DNA from: Actinernus sp. WN-2022 | Taxonomy: Eukaryota; Cnidaria; Anthozoa; Actiniaria; Actinernidae | Reading direction: 5' to 3' | Assembly (NCBI GenBank): GCA_030867875.1 | Contig: JAOWCC010001589.1 | Location: forward strand, 85,211,537 to 85,275,536 | DNA length: 64,000 nt | In this document: in pieces, positions 34,001 through 43,000 of the stretch | Numbering within the stretch: the stretch's first letter is position 1 | How the letters are laid out: the number at the start of each line of letters is the position of its first letter | Program-made: the position numbers and the translations under genes | The notes under the pieces: generated by a model | The model's input: the letters and a program-made list of their open reading frames with translations, nothing else | Databases searched by the model: none | What the model was told of the DNA's origin: nothing

Positions 34001-37000
34001 CGGGTTTTCTTATTTTACCCTAAGCGCAAAGTGTTAGCAGATAGACTGACCACTTTACCTCTAGAGATATAAACTTAGAACCAAGTGCTGTAAAATAGTT
34101 ATATTATCGTAAATAGTATTTTTAAGCTTAATGTCAACATTTATTTTATTCTTACTTAAAATGTACAAACTTCCAATAAATGTGTTATGGAAATGAACAC
34201 GTCTCTATTCATTTGTCCTTTTTGTCCTGTTTATCCTGTTTGTCCTGACAAATTACGATAAAATTCACAATGTTTTATTTTTTGAATTAGTTTTATCTTG
34301 ATCTTCAAAGGATTAACAGGAGTCAACGCGTTTGTAAAAATTATCCGGTGCCGAATTGTGGATCAAAATAGTTAGTGAAACTTTCCAATCATTTATCGCA
34401 AGTACATACCTTATCGCCCGAGGAGCACAAGTATTATTTACAGGAAGCAACATTACAAAAACCTAAAGTGGTTCGAGTTTATAACCAATCAGCTAATTCA
34501 TGGCTCATTTCAGATAGAATAAATATGTTTTCTTTATTAATTTATTAAAACGATCAGCTATCTAATTACAAGTATTTTCTATCCCTTTCATCTAGCCAAG
34601 TATTAAAACTCTCGGGATACCCCTTCCACTGGACAAGGTATTCAATCCTGCCTTTCCGTTTACGCTTTTTAAAGACTTTTTCTACCCGGTAGAAATCATC
34701 TTGCTTTTCGACTCTCTGTAACTCGGCTTCGTAAAATGGTCATTCTAAAAGTTATCCATGATAGTCCTTTAAACGTTAGACAGGTGGCTGTCTTGGTATT
34801 CTTTCAGATATGGTAAATATCTCTTCGGTCTAGGCGACTATAAGGAAAACGAACTGTAAATTGGTGTTTTTGAGATTGAATAAAATCCTGTTCCGAGTAG
34901 TTTGTTTTTATTCGTATGGTAATTATATTTCAGTTTTAGAGAAGAATTTGCATCTCAAGTGTTTTCCTCAAAACAATAGGCCCTTCAGTTATCGCTAATC
35001 TCTAAGAACAATAGCAGAGTTGATCTTATGAGTCACAGTGGATTTTGTATACAATTGTCTTATGAGTTATTAACTGTAAAGGAAAATAATAAAGACAGTT
35101 TAGACTCTATGACGAGTAGTTTGTTCTTACTATTTACGCTACAAAGGGGTTTAGATATTGCGAGGTATTTTTTATTTATTTTTTATTCAATTTCGAATGT
35201 ATTCAGGGCCGATCGCTCCTGGTTTTAGAGACTACTCCAAACAATAGGCTTTTACCAAACATGCCCGAATAGATCGATGACCTCATTCACAGAAATAATA
35301 TTAATCCTCTGAGTTAATGAGATTCCACTTTATTCATGAGACGCTGCACTTTACCGCACTTTATTCATGAGAGCGCCTTAAAAATTAGCATAGCGCCTTA
35401 AAAAAGGGCCGTACGCCCTAATTAATTTATGCATGACCTAAGACAATAAGACTGTGACGTCATTGAATTAATGAGCGCGCCTTAAAAATTAGCATAGCGC
35501 CTTAAAAAACCGGCTAATTCCATCCCTCTCCTACTACTGACGCCTCTGGACATAGAAACAACCTGGCCTGCAATTTGAGCAATAAGCTTGACCTGAACCA
35601 GCTTAATAGGATCTGTAGCATAACTACTCAGCATACTAGAAAGGGAGGATCCTTTCGGGAGTTATGAACAACTTGTTCTCTACCATATTAAATATATGCC
35701 CTAGCCAAGTAACGGTTGGCTTCTAAAAGGATCCCAGTAGCATTTAGATTCACTTAAGAGAAATCCTAGCCGAAGAATGTCTGATCTTATGGCTAAAGAG
35801 TCTGCTTTGGCAGAATTGGAGTTGAAATTAGCGCCAATGCCGTCATCAAAATATACGCAAACTGATTTACCTTCCCATCTCCACTTGGCGACTAAGGGTC
35901 TGAGCAATTTAGTGAAAAGATAGGGCGCTGTAGATAAACCGAAAGGCAAAACATTGAACACAAAAAATTGCTGTTAATGCCCCTTGAAAACCCTTGAAAA
36001 CCCTAAAAATTCGCAGTGCTCCTCAAAAATCTCAACATGACGGTAAGCGCTCTTAATGTCAAATGTAAATAAGAATTGGTTTGGGTGAAGCAATTGGATA
36101 AAAGTATCTACGTCTTTACATTTAAACTTAAATTTAAACAAATGGGGGTTGACATGCCTTAAGTCAAGAATCAGACGTTTCTTACCATATTCCCTTATGG
36201 AAACGGAAAGCGGGTTTACTACTGTGGGAATGTGAGAAACCTTACTGACACTACCAACAGCTAAGAGCTCCTCTTTTGCAGATGAAACAAATTCTTCATT
36301 GTTTCGGGCAGATAAATTATTCCTTAAGAAAATTGATTCTGGAGAAGTAACAAGGGGAAGCTTATAACCTAGTTTAATAGTATCTAAAATAAATTCGGAC
36401 GGATTAAGGCATTCCCAGTGCTCTAGACTAGCCTTTAATCTTCCTTTGGGGGAAGACAGTTCCTTATGATCGTAATTAGTGTGAAGAATATTATCTCCCA
36501 TAGTTTCGTTACACAGGAACGGTGGTCTCTCAGAAATCTCCTCTACTCCTGATTCTGGGAGTGGCCAATGAATGGAAGGCCCGAATTAATAATTTCAATT
36601 GGGGATACTTGATCTGCGTTTACAAATGAACTATCACACTGTTCAAAGGAAATACTTAACTTTGGAATGAAGTGTGCCTTATTAGCTGCCGGCTGAAACA
36701 AGGCCTGCTGTAACGTGGCCATTAATAGTGGACATTCTGACCTCCAATGACCAGGTTTCCCGCAACCAAAGCAAGTTCCGGACCTTCTGAAGGGCCTCGT
36801 AGCATAAGTAATTTGGGAAAGAATAACCAGGCTGAAGACTAGCCGGGGAATAAGAAGGCTGTGAGGTTCTCCTCCCTGGTGTTCTCTTGGTCCAAACCGC
36901 CTTAGCACGAGAATCGTCCAGCTTTCTTTGAGCTTCCTTTTCTGCCTTTTTTATGCGTTTGGCGTCTGCCTCGTCGTCGGCGAGTTCATGCATGCTCCTG

Positions 37001-40000
37001 ATATTCGTTAACCGTTTTCCAACCAAACTCGGAGGATCGGCAGACTGCGTCCTTAGCTTCCTTCATCGTGATTTGAACTTTTTCGTTGTGACGATATTGC
37101 TGCTCATGACCTTTCTTTTTAAATGTTATGGGTTCCACTAACTTCATCTTCTTAATCTCAACTAATAATCAAACAATCCATAGACGCTTTGCGGTCTCAG
37201 TTCGAACCCAGTCTCTCGCTCGTTTTGTTACCGGCGAATCTGAGAGCTGTTTGAAAGCTCCGTGGCTTGAATAAATTCTCGTTTCATAGAAGTCATCTTG
37301 TTGTCTATAACTTGAGATAATTTAGAAAGAATATTGGCTTGACTTTGCTCTATAGCTACTAAAACCGCGGGATCCATGTTGTAACGGTATAGAATCGGAG
37401 ATTGAAACAAAAAATACGATGTGAAGTATTCAGCAGCTTTGCCTAGATTGCCCAATTCCTAACAAACAACCATTTATATGCATGCGATGGTTGAGCGATC
37501 ATCGCTACTAAAACAACAACTCATTACATAAGAGCCAACCGAATGGCTCTGAGTATAACGACCTTGTGAACATCATTTTGCTGCTATTTTGCAAAGCGCA
37601 TCAAAATAGCCATTAGGTAATGGTCTCTTGATAAAACTCATTTGAATTTCCTGCGCGCCGCCATCTTGGATTTTGTGACGTCACAGTGTTGCTGTCTTGT
37701 TGTCCCTATTATCAGAACAATAACGTGTAACAATATATAGGGCAACACTGTAACGTCATGATATCCAAGATGGCGCCGCGCAGGAAATTCAAAGGAGTTA
37801 TCGACAGGAAAATCGGCGAATAAATGACATCTAATATACGATTTACTGGAGACAAACACAGCAGCAGACTTAGGGACCATTCATTATTTATGCCTGGGTG
37901 GGGGGGGGGGGGGGGGGGGGGGGGGGGCTGGCAAGATTCGTTCTAAACAACAACAAAATGTCTTGACCCCCCTCCAAACAAAACAAAAATTTCATAACCC
38001 CCCCTCACACAATTCTGAAAAATATACTTGTAACCGAAACTGTCTAAACTCTTTACCGACAGAGGTCGCTCTTGCTTCTGGTTCCTACGTCTCGTATGGC
38101 GGAGTAACGAACATCGTCTATTATGACAAGACATCTGACCAAGTCTTCAGTCTTGATGGTGGCTGGAATGTCCCAGAGCATTTGAATCCATCTTCTATTT
38201 CGCCTCAACACTCGGTCGAACCTAACGGCAACACGGTTCTCGTCCCAGGGTTCATAGCAGGTGTCGCTGACGCTGCAGACAAGTTCGCCAAATTTCCGCT
38301 GAGCACTTTACTCGAACCCGCGATCTATTTCACAGAGAAGGGCTTCAAGCTTCCCTATTGGTTGTATGGTGCTATTTACAGCAATTGGAACCCTACGACA
38401 TTGCTGAGGACACCGGAAGGTGGGTACAAATGTTAACCCGAGAACAAAGTTCGACGGCTTATATGCTAGTTTTAAAAACATCAAACTTCTTAGGGAACTT
38501 CGTTCTCTGGCTTATATTTGTTTTTGGGGTAACGCCATTAAAAAGCTGAAATTATAATTATTTAAAACTTTGCCTAGTTAATATTGTCTAAAACATGGTC
38601 AATATAAAAATGCAACGAAAAGAGGGGGTGACCATTCCCCTTTTGGCTGCTGCAATTTATAGTATTAACTATTTTAAAGGCCCTCGACATAAATATGCCA
38701 AAACTGAGTACAAGCAAACAGCGTCCATTAACTGCTAGATGTGATTATGATTTCTGTATATTACTTGGTTATGCCGAGTTACTTTACACCAAGATCAGTA
38801 TACATAACGAAAATGATAATAGATACTGAATAATAAATAGTTAATAATTAAATAGGAACTAAGGGTAGCGATCGTATTTACATAGAAATGTTAACAGAGG
38901 TTCGAAAACTGTATCGGCATCAACTGTATGGCTAGGCAAGTCATTCCATTCAGGAACTGCATGTACGTGGGAAAAAAGAATACTTGAAACAGTTTAAAGA
39001 TGGCGAGAAGACATTCAATTTAAAGTTGTGTTTACGTCTGGTCAAAGTTTGTGAAAAAGATACATAGTCATTAGCGTCGATGGCAATATGACCATATTAG
39101 GATCTTGTACATTGTAATATGACCATATTAGGATCTTGTACATTGTAATATGACCATATTAGGATCTTGTACATTGTAATATGACCATATTAGGATCTTG
39201 TACATTGTAATATGACCATATTAGGATCTTGTACATTTTAATATGACCATATTAGGATCTTGTACATTGTAATATGACCATTTAGGATCTTGTACATTGT
39301 GAGCAGCCTATTACACTTTCTTTAAGAGGCTAAGCTAAAGTCTTGCAACATTGCCGACACACTCTCCAGGCGTGAGTACCTATTAAAGGTAAACCAAGCT
39401 GCACGCCTCTGATCATTTCGAGCTTGTTTATGTTCCGGACAAGGCCCTTTGCAGCTAACACATCACGTGGTTGTACTGGAGAGCAAAAAATATCTGATTT
39501 CATTTATTTAAATGCATTGTACAAGATCGGTATTGCTATTAGCAAAACCTATTTGTAAATGCTATTTTCCACCTCCAATCGATTGTCGATCTTTCAAAAA
39601 CAGCGATTTTAAAGATAGCTTGCTCTCCAGCATCCATGGCAACGTCTTTTCCATGGGGACCACGAGCTCAATTCATTCGTTAATGAAGTATTATATCAGC
39701 ACGTGACTGTTAGCTGCAAAGGGCCTATTGTTCATATTGAAACATTAAATTTATTATTCAGTATAAATACTCACTCTCTCGGTAATCAGCCTTCATCGCG
39801 CCCTTTGTATTTGGTGACAGAGAGTCACAGTGGTCTAATGGTTAACGCTCTTGCTTTCCAGTTTGAGGTCTCGAGTTCAGATCTCAGTATCGGCATCGTA
39901 TCTTTTTTTTCACTGCGAATATATTTTTCTTTCTTTTTCCTCTTTTTTTTTCTGACTGCATTCCCTTAAAGGTTTTTATTTCAAACGCGACTACAAGAAC

Positions 40001-43000
40001 GGAGTTTTCTTTAACAAAATTTCTTTGCTTGAATTTGAAATACATTCGCTTCAGAGTAATACTTTGAAGCAGCGGATATCTATTATTTTCAAAACTGTTT
40101 CCGACTGCCAGGTACGCTTAATCAAACCCACAACCCTCAACAGAATCGCTACACCGTTCTAAACGAAAATAGCGTTATTTGGACGTACTAGTCAGTGCTG
40201 GTATAATTATATTTTATCTACTTCGAAAGTCTGGGGAAAATTGAGACCATTTCAGGCTGACAGTGGTATTGTAGCTACAGCGTCCGTTCTTATCAAATGT
40301 CAGAAATAAACTAGAAAAAGAAACACATGTACACAGAACAAAAAAAACAAGGCAAAGAAAAGGAAAAAGGAAACAAATAATATTAAAATAGATACGATGC
40401 CGATACGGAGACTTGAACCCTTTTTACCAAATACAAAGGACGCGTTCACGGCTGATTATCGTTCTTTATGTAAAGGGTGCGAACTGAACAAAGGCTATAA
40501 ATATACATGTGCGTATATGTCTATGACAACGTTAACGGCAACGGCTGTATATATATATATATAATCAGAATAAAGGTGAAAGAGAAAAATATGCCCTGAG
40601 TGGGATTCTTTCACCTTTATTCTAATAATTGTTTATATTAGGGATGGGTTTCTTCTCTCTATATACTTTATATATATATATATATATACCCCCTTTTTGA
40701 AAAACATTGCACTGCAAATATATATATACCTTTTGTATTCTTGTCAAATTTGATAGCTAAAACAATGGAGAACAAAAGGTATATCTATATATATCAAAAG
40801 CAATGTTTTTGAAAACGAGTGTATATATATATAATATATATATATTGGAGCTGAAAAGCCCTTTTCAGGGAGCTTCAGTAAAACGTGTATGTATGTATGT
40901 AATAGGACAATATCTGTATTGTTAGTATCCCTCAAAGAGCTTAAAAATAGCTATTTACAAATTTGCATAAGAATACCTTAGCATCCAGAAATTAAAATTT
41001 ATTTATACTTTGATATCTGTTGGCCAACTTTGTCGTGATTATAAATATTACTTTTCCGATGGAGGACTGGGGTGAGTTTCGTAAAAGTCTTCTTAAATCG
41101 CCCGAATGAACTTATTTTTCATCGCTAACGTTAAATAAGTGTTAGTAATATAATTTTATCAATGAATATAGAGATCCCCGTGCTCTGATTGGTCGAGAAT
41201 TACGTCATATGTCGCTATATTCATCTGCAGAGCGCCTTGTGAATATAACATACAAGGCATTTACCAAAATAGCCGCTCGCATATTGACCGATGTTTCTCA
41301 CGAAGAAATAAATAACATGAAAGGAAATGCTTTTCCAAAACCTACCAAAGAAAACAACTAAATAAATATAGCTTAACTTGAAGCGTTTTGAAAAAAATCT
41401 ATAACCTAAAGATACTCATAAACAAAGGTTACTTTATGTTTCGGGTTGACTTTATTCACAAACAGGAAAACAACGTCTACTTACAGTGCTGTTTTCATAA
41501 ATAACGCAACAATTAAGGCCTTGTCTTACAAATTTGGAAACCGTTCGTATCAAAAAGAAAGTAAACTTACTTGAGCTATTTTACTCGTGGTTCTTGATAG
41601 AAAAACAACAAGTGCGGACTACGACCGGCTCCTCTGAATGAAACTAGAATGCTCTTCTCCGTTATCACGTTACGTGATCGCGGAAATTTTGTGTTCTTAT
41701 AATAAATATAAACCCGAGAACTGCCTCGATATAGCAGTTTAAAGAATGAAAAGAAAACATCGAATATACTGATTAATTCAATAATTATTAGAGACCGACT
41801 TCAACGAATAAGGAGTCTATATAGCTTTGTAATTAAGTGAACCTCTTCAAGTTACTTTCTGTGATTGAACACGAATAGAAGGGATTTTAAATCGATAGAA
41901 AAGGACTCTTCAATCGTAAATAAATTATTTAAAATTTACTTTAAAGGAAGAAAAATATTCACGAATCCTGCAACTGGTATGCAATACAAGTACAAGGAAT
42001 TGTTTAAGCAGCCCGAAATGGCAGCGTTCTTGAAAAATGTATCCGTCAAGGGAAAAAGTTACGTTTACAAAGACATGTTTGCGAGAGATCTGGCTGCTTA
42101 TGTGCAAGCTAACAAGGGAACCATCACAACAGAGGACATGGCTAACTATCAGGTATGCACCACAACAAAATGCTGGCTGATTGGCGCTGGTTTATAGCGA
42201 CCTCCTGTTGCGGTTTTGAAGGGAGCCTCCACTGAAAAAACAATGTTTGCTCTCAATGTTTGCTATGGATACCTAAATCTAGTATTGTGTTTGTTTCCTG
42301 TAAATTCGATTCCTGTCCATAAACTCATTTGAATTTCCAACGTGTCGCCATGGTGATCTTTTGACGCCGCACGGTTGCTCCTATTGTTAGAAAACAATAG
42401 CTCTTTTGTGGTGTAACGAAAGAAGCATACTTGTGACGTCATAAGATCCAAGATGGCGGCGCTCGAAAAATTCGAATAAGTTTTATGGACAAGAAAATCG
42501 TTGCATAACTAACGTTTAGTGTACAATTTACAGGTGTCCATAACAAACATTTGACAGCAACCATTTCAGTGCAAGTTCTTTTAATGTTACATCCGAGCTG
42601 ATCTATTTTTAGCGCGAGATATTGGCGCGGTATTTCGTTATGGACACGGTTTTCATACACAGGGTACCTGATTTGTATACTTTGTGTACGGTTTGAGTTT
42701 TAGCGATTCATCGCAATGAATTGACTATTCAATATCTCACCCGTGGTCACTATAACAACGTTATACTTTTGTGCGGGAATAATTATCTAAAAATGGACTA
42801 GTTCGAATTTCGCGACTTCACAGGGCAAGTATGAAAGATGGCCGCTCCTAGTAATGGGCTCCTGGTTTTAGGCTCTTATGACGTCACACGTCGCACTCGT
42901 GATCGACACGATCATCAATAATGGGCCTTTTGCATCACGTGGTTGTGCTGGTGGCAAAACAAAATCTGACTTCATTCATTTAAAGGCGCTTGTATGAGTT

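Larger units (their letters stand above)
31673..35538. mobile_element. Polinton-derived giant palindrome (non-autonomous)
   Basis: Arms of about 1.99 kb (31673-33660) and 1.84 kb (33702-35538) are inverted copies around a roughly 40-bp spacer. Outer ends read AGTAGTAGGAGAGG and CCTCTCCTACTACT. The 6 bp GACGCC lie on both sides (31667-31672, 35539-35544); removing the insert and one copy rejoins the DIRS pol frame. AG...CT ends with 6-bp target duplications are hallmarks of Polintons/Mavericks, and each arm carries the end of a Polinton-type integrase with a chromodomain. The arms differ by about 150 bp of duplicated GCTATGCTAATTTTTAAGGC segments near the left end. Confidence 0.8.
28714..37608 (-). 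mobile_element. DIRS-order retrotransposon (PAT/Ngaro-like), interrupted
   Basis: Gene order on the minus strand is Gag with zinc knuckle, reverse transcriptase, RNase H and tyrosine recombinase, the DIRS order. Split direct repeats frame it: repeat A at 37408-37608 and again at 29030-29230 (TACGATGTGAAGTA start, about 95% alike over 200 bp), and repeat B at 29245-29307 and 28714-28774 (CATTATATCCTGATA start). The A1-body-B1-A2-B2 layout is that of PAT-like elements. The pol region is split by a palindromic insertion at 31673-35538, and several frameshifts are present, so this copy is dead. Confidence 0.85.

Noticed and set aside
32106..35228. Two identical 66-codon genes (32106-32306 minus, 35028-35228 plus)
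   Set aside because: They are the same stretch in the two palindrome arms, without domain; likely non-coding Polinton-end sequence.
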